Assembly (NCBI GenBank): GCA_004557385.1
Contig: SFEA01000009.1
Location: 1-62,175, forward strand
Length of the DNA: 62,175 bases
Direction: 5' to 3'
DNA from: Bacteroidales bacterium
GTDB taxonomy: Bacteria; Bacteroidota; Bacteroidia; Bacteroidales; Muribaculaceae
Position numbers and translations under genes: made by a program. Position 1 is the first letter of the stretch. Each line of letters starts with the position of its first letter. Below, one piece after another: positions 16,443 through 25,662 of the stretch. The notes beneath the pieces were generated by a model. It worked only from the letters and a program-made list of their open reading frames with translations, made no database searches and was not told the origin of the DNA.

Positions 16443-19268
16443 TTAATACCAGGTAACGCCATTCGACGAGCTGCTTCGCTTATCGTACTTCAGGTCGCTG
16501 AGCAACGACGATTTAACCGAAATGTGGAATGTGTAGCTCTTATATGGCCCGACAGGCACAAAACTTCCGCTCATGCTAAAGCAATGCAAATCGCGTGTGA
16601 CCGAGCAGTTCATATACGACAATTTATGAGTGTCGAAGTTATAACTTGTCGAAAAATTTAACGACCAGTTTTTTGTCGGTTTTATATTGCCCGAGAAGCT
16701 CAAGTTCTGAGTAAACTTGCCGTCGTAATCCATCTTCTTGTAGTTGAATTTTCCGTACGAGTAGTTCACCGAATAGTTCACCGACAAGCTCCAAGGACAA
16801 TCCCATTGGGCATATCCGTCGGGATTTAACACAAAATCGTCCTTGTGGCCTTTTTCTTTTCCATCGTCGATAGTGTTGTTTTCACCCTCAAGTTCGTAGT
16901 TATTGTCGTTGTTCGTCTTTTTGTCATCTTTTTTATTATTGCCATCTTTGTTTCGCTTGAAGGTGGAATTGTTTATCGTATATGAGAACGATGTGCCCGT
17001 GCTCGATAGCTTTGCAAGGCCCTTTCCAGCCTGCAAGCGTGTGCGGTTCACTCTCACCGGCGACCCCGAAGAATTCAGTGCATAAGTATAGGGGTCCCAT
17101 GTGGCTGACACATTCAAATTGAAATTCTTGGTTAATCGCAACAACATCGACGTGTTTATGTTGCTCCATTTAAGCGAGTCGGCAGCAAAGTTATAGGATT
17201 GACTCACAGTGAGGTTCTCGATAAGCGACACCTTTTTCTCCTCAACGCTGTCGTTTTTGCTCTTAACCTTCATTTCGAGGTTATTGCTCACCGAAAAACT
17301 CAGAGCCCCGGTTTTGCCTCGTCCGGGTGTGCCAAACATGCCATTCGAGAAATAACTATACTTCTTTTCCATCATCTCGCCATTTGCTCCCTTATATGTG
17401 TAAGAGCCATAATAGCCCCACTTTTCCGAGCCAAAGTCGGGCGCTCCTGAAAACGACACCGATGGCGTGATTACGTGGCGAATCATCTTCACCTTATCGC
17501 CGAAAATCTTCAGCGGACGGTAGAAGCCATAGATTTTTGTATCCATCGACACCGAAGCCGAGAAATCGAACACATTATAGAAATTATAAGTGGTGTCGCA
17601 TACTTCGGCACTTGCCGCAGGGTCCCACTGACGGCGTATCTTGTTGGTGTACATACGGTCGGTCATCGAGATGCTTGGCGTGACATTTAAGTACTTGAGC
17701 ACGTTGAATGTGGCAGATATAGGAATGCTGTGCTTCATGCCGTTTCGCCAATCTTTCACAAGACTTTTTTTGAAGAACTGGTCTTGTGGCGAGGTGAGAG
17801 AGTTCTGAAAAATTCCCGAATACGACATTTTAATCTTTTCATACCAGCGTTCAGCCCCTACTGCACGCTTGCGCTTGAATGGCGACAATTGCGACATTGT
17901 AACCGTCAGGTTTGGAAACGACACCGTGAGTGTTGAGTCGCTTGTGCGCTGCGACACGTTTGCCGTAGTAGAGAAACTCCACTTTGAGTTTGGTATCTTG
18001 TAAGTCATGTTCACCGTACTGCTCTTGGTGTTTTCGGTGAAGTCCTTGCTATAATAGTTTGCCTGGTCGGCACGCGAATAACCGCTTGTGGCAAAATTCA
18101 CACTTGCCGAGAATGTCATGTTAGGATTTGCCTTGCTGTCCTGCGAGTGGCTCCATGCCACCTTGAAGTTTTTCTGCTTCAAATAGTCGAGCGAGCCTTT
18201 GTCGCCGCTAACATTCTCAATGTAGCTGATGTTAAACGAGCCGGAATAGCGATAGCGTTTCACATAATTCGACTGTGCTGTGAGTCCCCATGAGCCTTTT
18301 GTGAATATCTGACCTGTCAACGCCAAGTCGAAATTATTGTTCAGCGCAAGATAATAACCGCCGTCGCGAAGGAAAAAGCCGTAGTTATAATCCTCACCGA
18401 ACGTAGGCACTATAATACCCGACGAATACGACGACGTGAACGGAAAATAGCCAAACGGCACTGCCACTGGCAATGGCAAGCCTTCAAGCACCATATAAGC
18501 CGGTCCGGTGACAATATTTTTTTTTGGCTTCACCTTGCCTTTTGTGATATTCATGTAGAAGTGCGGTTCGTCGTGGTCGTCGCATGTGGTATACCTTCCG
18601 TTTTTAATAAAGTACTCCTCGCGATTCATCATTTTGGTGATTCCGCCCGTAAGAAAGCCTTCGCCTTGCTCAGTGATTACGTCTTTAATCAAACCTTTCT
18701 GGCTCTTGAAATTGTAGCGCATGCTCTTCGAAGCGTATTTGCCGCTTTTGTCCTCAAACACCGGGTTGCCTTGCAACTCTCCAGTGCTGTCGGGCACGCC
18801 CACCGCGTACACTTCATTTTGGTCCATATTCATGTGTATCTCGTTTGCCTTGAGGTCGATATCGCCATAGGTCACATTGCTCGGCCCATACATGAATGCA
18901 TTGTTGTTTCCGGCAATCACAAGCGAATCTTTTGCAGTGAAATTAACCACATTATCAAGGTCAACCATATCAAGAACAAACCGCGATTTTTTCACCTTAT
19001 TCAAGGTGTCGGTAATGATGCTGTCGGCAGAGATGCCCTCAACGGGTTTTCCTCCAGCCACGCTATCGCTGAACACACGCTCTGGCAACACGGCATTCTC
19101 GCCAATCAAGTCGTTCAAATCAACCACACTATCCTTCTTCGTAACGGTTTGAGTCGACAAATCAGCTAACAAACCAGCCGACAACGCCCTTGCAGGCCTT
19201 GTCGAACTTATCGTTGCCAATAATGCGCATATTACTGCAGCAAATATATATTTGTTTTCTTTTTTCAA
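16443..19268 (-). CDS. lptD: LPS-assembly outer-membrane protein LptD-like
   Basis: A 941-residue protein with a signal peptide (residues about 5-30, ending RPARA). An N-terminal OstA-like domain (about 95-260) has ADNNAFMYGPSNVTYGDIDL-like strands and YTTCDDHDEPHFYMNITKGK. A long C-terminal beta-barrel is rich in alternating aromatic/polar strands and ends in a tryptophan-tyrosine. LptD inserts lipopolysaccharide into the outer leaflet. The length is close to Bacteroidetes LptD proteins and longer than the E. coli protein. A lysine/asparagine/aspartate-rich loop (about residues 770-815) is probably an extracellular or periplasmic loop. A -7 element (TAATTTTG, complement of 19294-19301) lies about 25 bp upstream. 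Confidence 0.88.
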   Translation of the reverse strand: MKKENKYIFAAVICALLATISSTRPARALSAGLLADLSTQTVTKKDSVVDLNDLIGENAVLPERVFSDSVAGGKPVEGISADSIITDTLNKVKKSRFVLDMVDLDNVVNFTAKDSLVIAGNNNAFMYGPSNVTYGDIDLKANEIHMNMDQNEVYAVGVPDSTGELQGNPVFEDKSGKYASKSMRYNFKSQKGLIKDVITEQGEGFLTGGITKMMNREEYFIKNGRYTTCDDHDEPHFYMNITKGKVKPKKNIVTGPAYMVLEGLPLPVAVPFGYFPFTSSYSSGIIVPTFGEDYNYGFFLRDGGYYLALNNNFDLALTGQIFTKGSWGLTAQSNYVKRYRYSGSFNISYIENVSGDKGSLDYLKQKNFKVAWSHSQDSKANPNMTFSASVNFATSGYSRADQANYYSKDFTENTKSSTVNMTYKIPNSKWSFSTTANVSQRTSDSTLTVSFPNLTVTMSQLSPFKRKRAVGAERWYEKIKMSYSGIFQNSLTSPQDQFFKKSLVKDWRNGMKHSIPISATFNVLKYLNVTPSISMTDRMYTNKIRRQWDPAASAEVCDTTYNFYNVFDFSASVSMDTKIYGFYRPLKIFGDKVKMIRHVITPSVSFSGAPDFGSEKWGYYGSYTYKGANGEMMEKKYSYFSNGMFGTPGRGKTGALSFSVSNNLEMKVKSKNDSVEEKKVSLIENLTVSQSYNFAADSLKWSNINTSMLLRLTKNFNLNVSATWDPYTYALNSSGSPVRVNRTRLQAGKGLAKLSSTGTSFSYTINNSTFKRNKDGNNKKDDKKTNNDNNYELEGENNTIDDGKEKGHKDDFVLNPDGYAQWDCPWSLSVNYSVNYSYGKFNYKKMDYDGKFTQNLSFSGNIKPTKNWSLNFSTSYNFDTHKLSYMNCSVTRDLHCFSMSGSFVPVGPYKSYTFHISVKSSLLSDLKYDKRSSSSNGVTWY

Positions 19269-19349
19269 TTTCGTAGTTGTGCAAAATAGAGTACAAAATT
19301 AAGCAAATCGAAGCACACTACCCATAAATTGATGCTTTTATTTGTTAAT

Positions 19350-19910
19350 TTACATTTTCAAGCCGTCGGGACTGCCAAAAAGTTCCACCATCTCGTTTAA
19401 CCTTTCAATGGTTCCTGCCCCATATTTCGACATCGATTTCACCACATCGTCAAGTTTTTTTGCCGGTGCGACATGCGATTTACTATAGAAATTGTCGGCA
19501 TAGCACACCAGTTTCTCCTCAAGCGTAAGAGGCAACATGTCGCGCGGTTCGAGCGGCAGATGTTGCTCAACAATCTCCTGTGCCGTGAGTCCGGCTCCGG
19601 TATGGCGTTCACACACCAAGCCATGCTTTTCAAGCCCAAGCGAATCAAGTATTTTTCTGCCCTCTACCCCGTGCCTCAAATAAGGCAATTCGCCATAGCA
19701 AAATATTGAGGGCGCGTTGGTGCGAAACATGCCAATGTCGTGAAGCATAGCCGCTTCATAAACAAAATCCCTGGAAATATTCAGTTCGGGCTTGCGCTCC
19801 AACAATGCAACTGCCAATTCTGCCACCTGCCGGCTATGCGTCACAAGCAGGTTATAGGCATCGCTGCCTTCGGCATAGTATTTTTTAATTATTTCCAAAT
19901 AGTCAATCAT
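19350..19910 (-). CDS. HDIG-type HD-domain phosphohydrolase
   Basis: A 186-residue cytosolic protein. The conserved metal ligands of the HD superfamily are visible: His in LVTHSRQVAELA (about residue 25), then AAMLHDIGMF (the HDIG motif, about residue 57), His in LRHGVEGRKIL, and Asp in LVCYADNFYSK. It is the last gene of folP-cdaA-HD, 22 bp behind cdaA. HDIG proteins include the PgpH phosphodiesterase that degrades c-di-AMP. PgpH is much larger and membrane bound, so a c-di-AMP role here is a hypothesis from gene order, not a family assignment. It could equally be a nucleotidase. Confidence 0.82.
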   Translation of the reverse strand: MIDYLEIIKKYYAEGSDAYNLLVTHSRQVAELAVALLERKPELNISRDFVYEAAMLHDIGMFRTNAPSIFCYGELPYLRHGVEGRKILDSLGLEKHGLVCERHTGAGLTAQEIVEQHLPLEPRDMLPLTLEEKLVCYADNFYSKSHVAPAKKLDDVVKSMSKYGAGTIERLNEMVELFGSPDGLKM

Positions 19911-19931
19911 CAGTTTCTATACCTCCATTTG

Positions 19932-20699
19932 TCAATCAATAATTCCTGCCAATTGGTGTTCCAAATCGGTTGTTGACAATTTCAACCTAATCTCACCCTT
20001 GTAAGCCATCGAAATATTGCCGGTTTCCTCAGACACTACAATGGCAACGGCATCGGTTTCTTGAGCAATGCCCAACGCCGAACGGTGGCGCAATCCCAAA
20101 TAGCGGGGCAAACTGCTGTCGTGGCTAACAGGCAAGATGCATCCTGCCGAAGCAAGTTTTCCGTTAGAAACTATCAGAGCGCCATCGTGCAGCGGACTAT
20201 TCTTGAAAAAAATGTTTTCAATCAATCTGCCATTGATGTTTGCATCAATAATATCACCGCTCTCGGCAAAACTCCTAAGCGGAACGCTTCGTTCAATCAC
20301 TATCAACGCCCCGGTTTTGCTTCGTGCCATGTTCATGCAGGCATGCACAATTGGCAATATCCAGCGTTTTTCGTCTTTCTTGCCTTTACCGTGACTGAAA
20401 AATTTTCGCAAGGCTGGCCACTTGTTGTGAGCGCCCAACTCATTAAGGAATCGCTTTATTTGCTCCTGGAACAATATCACAAGTATGAGCAAGCCCATGT
20501 TTATAAACTTGTCCATTATTCCGCCAAACAGCTGCATGTTCAGTATCTTATAGGTGATAAACCACAGCACAATGAACGACAACACGCCAACAAAAATATT
20601 CAATGTGCCCGACTGCTTCATTGCCCTATATAGGTAATAAAGCATTGCTGCCACCAATAGGATATCCACCAAATCCTTAATTCCAAAGTCGAGATTCAT
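19932..20699 (-). CDS. cdaA: Diadenylate cyclase CdaA
   Basis: A 255-residue protein with three N-terminal membrane helices (about residues 8-85) and a C-terminal DisA_N catalytic domain. The DGA and RHR signatures that build c-di-AMP from two ATP are present as SPLHDGALIVSNGK and LGLRHRSALGIAQETDA. CdaA is the main c-di-AMP synthase in many bacteria and links to cell-wall and potassium homeostasis. It sits 15 bp behind folP, as in many Bacteroidetes, and the HDIG protein follows. The usual CdaA partner CdaR is not in the window. Confidence 0.96.
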   Translation of the reverse strand: MNLDFGIKDLVDILLVAAMLYYLYRAMKQSGTLNIFVGVLSFIVLWFITYKILNMQLFGGIMDKFINMGLLILVILFQEQIKRFLNELGAHNKWPALRKFFSHGKGKKDEKRWILPIVHACMNMARSKTGALIVIERSVPLRSFAESGDIIDANINGRLIENIFFKNSPLHDGALIVSNGKLASAGCILPVSHDSSLPRYLGLRHRSALGIAQETDAVAIVVSEETGNISMAYKGEIRLKLSTTDLEHQLAGIID

Positions 20700-20714
20700 A
20701 TTCTTTTTTTTGCT

Positions 20715-21581
20715 TTAATATCTTGCTCCAATGGTCGAGCCTACCAATTTGCATACTTCCACAGCTTCCTTAACATCGTGAACACGAAGGATGTGTGCAC
20801 CCTTTAGCAACGATATAGTGTTGATTACAGTAGTGCCGTTTAGCGATTCCACCGGGGTGCAACCGAGCGTGCGGAAAATCATCGATTTGCGCGACACTCC
20901 CACGAGCAACGGCGCATCAAGCTGTTTGAAATCTTCCAAACGATTTAACATTTCGAAATTCTGCTCCACAATTTTACTGAATCCAAAGCCGGGGTCGATT
21001 ATCACGTCGTCAATACCGAGGTCGTTAAGCGCACATTTCTTTTTGTGCAAATCATCAATCACGTCGCGAGTGACATCGTTGTATTCGGTGAGTTGTTGCA
21101 TCGTGGCAGGAGTGCCACGCATGTGCATAAGTATGTACGGCACCTTCAAATTGGCAACCGTTGCAAACATATCATCGTCGAGCGTACCTCCGCTCACGTC
21201 ATTCACTATGTCAACGCCAAACTCTTCAACGCATCGTCGTGCAACATCGGCGCGAAATGTATCCACCGACACAATGGCATTTGCATCGATATTCTTAATC
21301 ACATTCAATCCGATTTTCAGTCGGGAATACTCTTCTTCGGGCGAAATGTCGTCGGCATTAGGTCGAGTTGAATAGGCTCCGATATCTATAATGTCGCCAC
21401 CTTCTTTTAATATCTCCTCAACACGCTCGCCAATGCGCATTTCATCTACACCCATACGGCTGCCGCTGTAAAACGAGTCGGGGGTAACATTCAATATCCC
21501 CATCACCCAAGGCTTTACAATCGCCCGCTTTTCGCCTTTTATCGTAAGTGTATATCTACAGAATTTGCAATCCATTGTCAT
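20715..21581 (-). CDS. folP: Dihydropteroate synthase
   Basis: A 288-residue folate enzyme that joins p-aminobenzoate to the pterin diphosphate and is the target of sulfonamides. Signature motifs: MGILNVTPDSFYSGSR, GGDIIDIGAYSTRP, VSVDTFR, NDVSGG, and DPGFGFSK. The start at 21581 is chosen, with 21575 as the alternative. A GTG at 21599 in frame overlaps the -7 box and would lie upstream of the transcription start. First gene of the folP-cdaA-HDIG operon. Confidence 0.96.
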   Translation of the reverse strand: MTMDCKFCRYTLTIKGEKRAIVKPWVMGILNVTPDSFYSGSRMGVDEMRIGERVEEILKEGGDIIDIGAYSTRPNADDISPEEEYSRLKIGLNVIKNIDANAIVSVDTFRADVARRCVEEFGVDIVNDVSGGTLDDDMFATVANLKVPYILMHMRGTPATMQQLTEYNDVTRDVIDDLHKKKCALNDLGIDDVIIDPGFGFSKIVEQNFEMLNRLEDFKQLDAPLLVGVSRKSMIFRTLGCTPVESLNGTTVINTISLLKGAHILRVHDVKEAVEVCKLVGSTIGARY

Positions 21582-21598
21582 AGCAAAGTTTTCAACCA

Positions 21599-21630
21599 CA
21601 AATTTAGCAAAAATACATTAACGAGGCAAC
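21599..21630 (-). promoter_or_regulatory. Promoter of folP-cdaA-HDIG
   Basis: On the minus strand GTTG (complement of 21627-21630), 20 bp, TAAATTTG (complement of 21599-21606). The implied leader is only about 11-17 bases long, so the operon is nearly leaderless. Confidence 0.75.
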
Positions 21631-21660
21631 ACATTTCACCTCTTTGCCATGCAACGAGGC

Positions 21661-23019
21661 TTAAAAACTAAGTATCCCCAAACCTACCAAGAAAATAAGC
21701 ACAATCGATATCGGCGCCACAAACCGTATGCAAAACATCATCGGCATCTTCACCCAATTGCTCATCTTGCCTTCGCCATTGCTGGTAAGCTGGTCGTCAA
21801 GGAATTTCTTATCAACTACCCACCCTACAAATAACGAGAAGAATATGCCACCCACAGGCAACAATATGCTCGACGACACAAAGTCAAACAAATCAAACAA
21901 TGTCTTTCCACAAATGGTGAACGAACTCATCACGCCAAACGACAACGAACAAAGCACACCAAGAACGATACATATTGCTGTGTTCAGCATCGTTGCCTTC
22001 TTTCGCGACATTTTCAGCTCCTCTACAAAACAGGCTATGCAGGTTTCGCTCATCGAAATGGTAGACGTCAACGAGGCAAAAAACAATAATATGAAGAATG
22101 CCGACGACCACAAAATCGGCATCGGCAAATGCTGGAATATCGACGGCAGTATTTCAAACACCAATTTTGGACCGGCTTCTGCCGACATTCCAAACGAAAA
22201 CACAGCCGGAAAAATCATCACACCGGCAAGTATTGCCACCAATGTGTCTAACGCACCTATTGTGAACGCATTCTTCACCAATGGTGTCTTATCGTTGAAA
22301 TACGATGCATAAGTGAGCAAGCACCCAAGACCGACGCTCAACGAAAAAAATGCCTGTCCCATAGCTCCTACAACTACCGACGGCGTAATCTTCGAGAAAT
22401 CAGGATTAAACAAAAACGAAATGCCTTTGCCTGCGCCATCCATCAGCAACGAGTTGACGCAGAACACCACAAGTATCAAAAACAACAACGGCATTAAAAT
22501 GTTTGCAATCTTCTCAATGCCTTTCTGAACGCCACGCCTCAAAACAGTGTAATTAATAAGCAAAAACAAGATGGTGCACATCGTGCTCAGCCATGGATTG
22601 CTCACGAATTCACCGAACATTGTGCCATATTCCTGCGGTGTGTGTCCGCTCATCATTCCAGTCACTGCCATATACAAATATGCCAATATCCATCCGGCAA
22701 CCACCGAATAAAAGCCCAATATCAATACCGACGCAAGCACCCCAAGCAACGGCATCCAACGCATCCAGGTGCCTGGCACCAACTGGCTTATTGCGCCTTT
22801 TGCATTGGCATGCGTTCCACGGCCAAGCACAAACTCTGCCACCACCACCGGCACGCCAATCAGCAATACACATATAACGTATAATATCAAAAAAGCGCCA
22901 CCGCCATGCACTCCAGCCTCGAACGGGAATCTCCAAATATTACCCAAGCCTACAGCCGAGCCTACGGTTGCTGCTATAACACCTGTCTTTGTAACAAATT
23001 GTGCTCTATCGTTCTTCAT
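21661..23019 (-). CDS. Sodium-dependent transporter, NSS family (copy 1)
   Basis: A 452-residue integral membrane protein with about eleven to twelve helices. The N-terminal helix 1 has the sodium and substrate site motif ATVGSAVGLGNIWRFPF, and helix 6 has FFSLSVGLG, both typical of the neurotransmitter:sodium symporter (LeuT-like) family. These import amino acids or related compounds with sodium. It is a paralogue of the gene at 23371-24753. A small membrane protein lies between them, all on one strand and within 21 bp or less of each other, so the three are one unit. Confidence 0.93.
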   Translation of the reverse strand: MKNDRAQFVTKTGVIAATVGSAVGLGNIWRFPFEAGVHGGGAFLILYVICVLLIGVPVVVAEFVLGRGTHANAKGAISQLVPGTWMRWMPLLGVLASVLILGFYSVVAGWILAYLYMAVTGMMSGHTPQEYGTMFGEFVSNPWLSTMCTILFLLINYTVLRRGVQKGIEKIANILMPLLFLILVVFCVNSLLMDGAGKGISFLFNPDFSKITPSVVVGAMGQAFFSLSVGLGCLLTYASYFNDKTPLVKNAFTIGALDTLVAILAGVMIFPAVFSFGMSAEAGPKLVFEILPSIFQHLPMPILWSSAFFILLFFASLTSTISMSETCIACFVEELKMSRKKATMLNTAICIVLGVLCSLSFGVMSSFTICGKTLFDLFDFVSSSILLPVGGIFFSLFVGWVVDKKFLDDQLTSNGEGKMSNWVKMPMMFCIRFVAPISIVLIFLVGLGILSF

Positions 23020-23039
23020 AAATCAGTCTCTATATTTCA

Positions 23040-23369
23040 TTAATACTGAGGGACTTCCTGCAAATCGCAGTCCTCATAAGTTCTTTTTTGTTTCTTCGCT
23101 TTCTTATATTTCTTTGCATTTTTCTTAATCGATGCCTCAACATTTGCGCTGTCCACTTTTGCTTTGTAGATGCTATCCTGCATCTGCTGCGCCATTTCGC
23201 TTCGTTTAAGCATCTCTCTTGCTTTGCCAACGTCGCTGTCGCTTGGCGAACAGCTTCTGCAGGTGAATGCAATAGTCACAGCCAATGCCATTATCACCAA
23301 CATTGCATAAGCACCAATGCGCTCTGTGCGAGTCATTCCAAATAATCCGTGCCACCAACTTTTATTCAT
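23040..23369 (-). CDS. Small membrane protein of unknown function between two NSS transporters
   Basis: A 109-residue protein when started at the ATG 23369, one base after the upstream transporter stop. An in-frame start at 23402 would overlap that gene by 32 bases and is less likely. It has one membrane helix (about residues 17-37, AYAMLVIMALAVTIAFTC), then a cysteine pair (CRSC) just after the helix. A long charged helical tail follows (MAQQMQDSIYKAKVDSANVE), ending in a very lysine-rich stretch. I do not recognise a family. Position and spacing show co-expression with the two sodium symporters, but any link is inference. Confidence 0.75.
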   Translation of the reverse strand: MNKSWWHGLFGMTRTERIGAYAMLVIMALAVTIAFTCRSCSPSDSDVGKAREMLKRSEMAQQMQDSIYKAKVDSANVEASIKKNAKKYKKAKKQKRTYEDCDLQEVPQY

Positions 23370-23370
23370 A

Positions 23371-24753
23371 TCAGCCAAGTAAATCCACAAGTTTTGCAAC
23401 AAAAATCAAAAGTATAAGCACCGGACTTACATATCTGATTAGAAGCTTAAGCACTGGCAATGTACGTGTTTCAAAATCACCACCGTTGGTCAGCTCCTTG
23501 TCGATGAATCCTTTAGGCAACACCCAACCAACATAAATGCATATCAAGAATGCACACAGAGGCAACATGAAATTTGTGGCTGTAGTATCAAGAAAATCAA
23601 ACAGCGACAACCCTGCCAATTTAATATCTGGCATTGCACCAAGCGACAACGAACTGAGCGGACTGAGAACCAGCAACGGAGCCATCACCAGCACGCACGC
23701 CCATTTGCGCGACACACCAAAGCGGTCGCTAATGAATGCCACCGCCACCTCTCCAAGCGATATTGTTGATGTAATAGCCGCTATCGAAAGAAGCAAAAAG
23801 AACAACACCGACCAAAACCGCGTTGCAATCATATTTGCAAATATCTCCGGCATTGTCACAAACACCAAAGTAGTGCCCTCAAGCTGCGCGCCGCTGCCCA
23901 TGTTGAAGCTGCATACAGCCGGGAATATGATGATTCCCATCATAAAGGCTACCAAAAAATCGAGCCCCGACACCTGTGCCGCTGTTCGCACCAGATGCGT
24001 TTCTTGAGGAAAATATGCCGAATAGGTGACCAAAATGCCCATACCCAAGCTTAATGAGAAGAATGCCTGTCCCAATGCATTCAGGCAAACGTCAACCGTT
24101 ATTTTGCTGAAATCAGGCCTCAAGAAAAACATCAATCCAGCCATCGAGTTTGGCAGTGTGAGCGACTTTAAGCAAAACACCACCAGCAACACAAAAAGCA
24201 ATGGCATGAGCACATTCGACAATTTTTCAATGCCCTTTCTCACTCCCAAAAGTAACACCACCAAATTAATTATGATGGCCACAAAGGTCCAAATGATAGG
24301 CTGATAGGCTGACGTAACCACTTCGCCCATCTTGCCAGCAAAAAACGCCGTTGATTGCGAAACATTATTGACATCATACCCCTCATACAAACTACCGCTT
24401 ATCGATTCAAACAAGTAGTCGATGGTCCATCCGGCAACCACCATATAATATGAAAGTATCAAATATGATGCGCACAAGCCTATCACACCTGCTATCCACC
24501 ATCGCTTTTTGGGGGTAAGAGCCTTGAAACTGCCCACTGCATCCGACTGTCCTGCCCTGCCTAACGAAAACTCAGCCAGCATAACAGGAATGCCAAGCAC
24601 CAGCACGCACACAATATACACCAGCAAAAATGCAGCGCCTCCATTGCCTTGTGTTTCGGCAGGGAATCGCCAAACATTACCCAAGCCTATCGCCGACCCC
24701 ACTGTGGCAGCAACCAATCCTATTTTAGTGGCAAATTTTGCTTTTCCGTCCAT
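23371..24753 (-). CDS. Sodium-dependent transporter, NSS family (copy 2)
   Basis: A 460-residue LeuT-fold symporter, paralogous to copy 1. Helix 1 reads ATVGSAIGLGNVWRFPAE, helix 6 FFSLSLGMGILVTYSAYF. The proline/alanine change after the WRF motif (FPFEAG against FPAETQ) and other helix differences suggest the two copies carry different substrates. It is the first gene of the three-gene unit. Confidence 0.93.
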   Translation of the reverse strand: MDGKAKFATKIGLVAATVGSAIGLGNVWRFPAETQGNGGAAFLLVYIVCVLVLGIPVMLAEFSLGRAGQSDAVGSFKALTPKKRWWIAGVIGLCASYLILSYYMVVAGWTIDYLFESISGSLYEGYDVNNVSQSTAFFAGKMGEVVTSAYQPIIWTFVAIIINLVVLLLGVRKGIEKLSNVLMPLLFVLLVVFCLKSLTLPNSMAGLMFFLRPDFSKITVDVCLNALGQAFFSLSLGMGILVTYSAYFPQETHLVRTAAQVSGLDFLVAFMMGIIIFPAVCSFNMGSGAQLEGTTLVFVTMPEIFANMIATRFWSVLFFLLLSIAAITSTISLGEVAVAFISDRFGVSRKWACVLVMAPLLVLSPLSSLSLGAMPDIKLAGLSLFDFLDTTATNFMLPLCAFLICIYVGWVLPKGFIDKELTNGGDFETRTLPVLKLLIRYVSPVLILLIFVAKLVDLLG

Positions 24754-24819
24754 AATCTATATTTGTCCTTTTTATTGTTTTGTTTTACCGAAATGTTCTT
24801 CCCAAATCGTATTATTTTG

Positions 24820-24827
24820 CAAAGTTA
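24820..24827 (-). promoter_or_regulatory. -7 promoter element of the NSS transporter unit
   Basis: TAACTTTG on the minus strand, with an ATTG box 20 bp further upstream (complement of 24848-24851), about 67 bp before the start. The 334-bp space between the divergent transporter and VanZ genes holds only this and the opposite promoter at 25049. Confidence 0.7.
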
Positions 24828-25048
24828 CAAATAATAATGCAAAAACACAATTTATCGCACTAATCATAATCAAACAATGCCAAAATGTTTCAAATCGAAA
24901 GCAAAAGCCCGGCATTGTGTCTTTCACATCTATTCACCTCACAGCTATTGCCTTTACTACACTCTACATTTTCTTTGCTTTTCACTATTCATTAGAATTG
25001 CCCAACAAAATAATGTGACTATTATGTAATACCAATAGAAAATTTTTG

Positions 25049-25056
25049 TAATTTTG
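25049..25056 (+). promoter_or_regulatory. -7 promoter element of the VanZ-like gene
   Basis: TAATTTTG, 31 bp before the ATG. No good -33 box is seen. Confidence 0.6.
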
Positions 25057-25087
25057 TAAACAAATACCATACAACAATTTCTAAATA

Positions 25088-25555
25088 ATGAATACTATAG
25101 CCAAAGCCTACAAAGCAATACCCTTATGGGTGGTATCAATCATTATTATGATTATAATTACATATTGTTCTCTCGATGATAATCCTCTCGACATCAATAG
25201 CGTGAAGCTCTTCAAAGGTGCCGACAAGGTTATTCACTTCGTTATGTACTTTACACTATGCGCGGCATTTATCTTCGATTATGCCAAGATGCGTATGCCC
25301 CACCACACCAAATTCAGTTCCGAGGCCGCATTCACCACATTGGCATTTCTGGTTGGCTTGATTTTGGAAATTCTTCAAGCAAACTTAACCGAAACTCGCA
25401 CGTTTGACATCTACGACATCACAGCCAACACATTAGGTGCAGTGTCAGCTCTCGTAATTATCAAATTATGGCTCATGCACATATTCCGCAAAGCAATGGT
25501 GCCATTATATGTTCGACGCCACCATCACCACCATCATTCCAAATCAAACGATTAA
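25088..25555 (+). CDS. VanZ-family membrane protein with natural six-histidine tail
   Basis: A 155-residue protein with four hydrophobic segments. The family pattern is visible: ADKVIHFVMYFTLCAAFIF with the conserved histidine, and FLVGLILEILQANLTETRTF followed by DIYDITANTLGAVSA. VanZ-like proteins are membrane proteins of mostly unknown function; the type member affects teicoplanin resistance. The C-terminus carries RRHHHHHHSKSND, six histidines in a row coded by mixed CAC and CAT codons. A strong bidirectional hairpin separates it from the convergent outer-membrane protein gene. Confidence 0.88.
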   Translation: MNTIAKAYKAIPLWVVSIIIMIIITYCSLDDNPLDINSVKLFKGADKVIHFVMYFTLCAAFIFDYAKMRMPHHTKFSSEAAFTTLAFLVGLILEILQANLTETRTFDIYDITANTLGAVSALVIIKLWLMHIFRKAMVPLYVRRHHHHHHSKSND

Positions 25556-25580
25556 CAACCAACCATTATACATAAAAAGA

Positions 25581-25623
25581 ATTTGGGATATGCCCCGACT
25601 AATCGTCAAAAAGCATATCCCAA
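25581..25623. terminator. Bidirectional terminator between VanZ-like and barrel genes
   Basis: TTTGGGATATGC (25581-25592) pairs perfectly with GCATATCCCAAA (25612-25623) across 19 bases. It lies between convergent genes. Confidence 0.8.
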
Positions 25624-25662
25624 ATTAATATATAATCTATTTATTAATTAACCGTATTAGAA

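Noticed and set aside
24854..25018. Short plus-strand frame in the gap before the VanZ-like gene
   Set aside because: Its composition is not protein-like and it overlaps promoter sequence of both neighbours.
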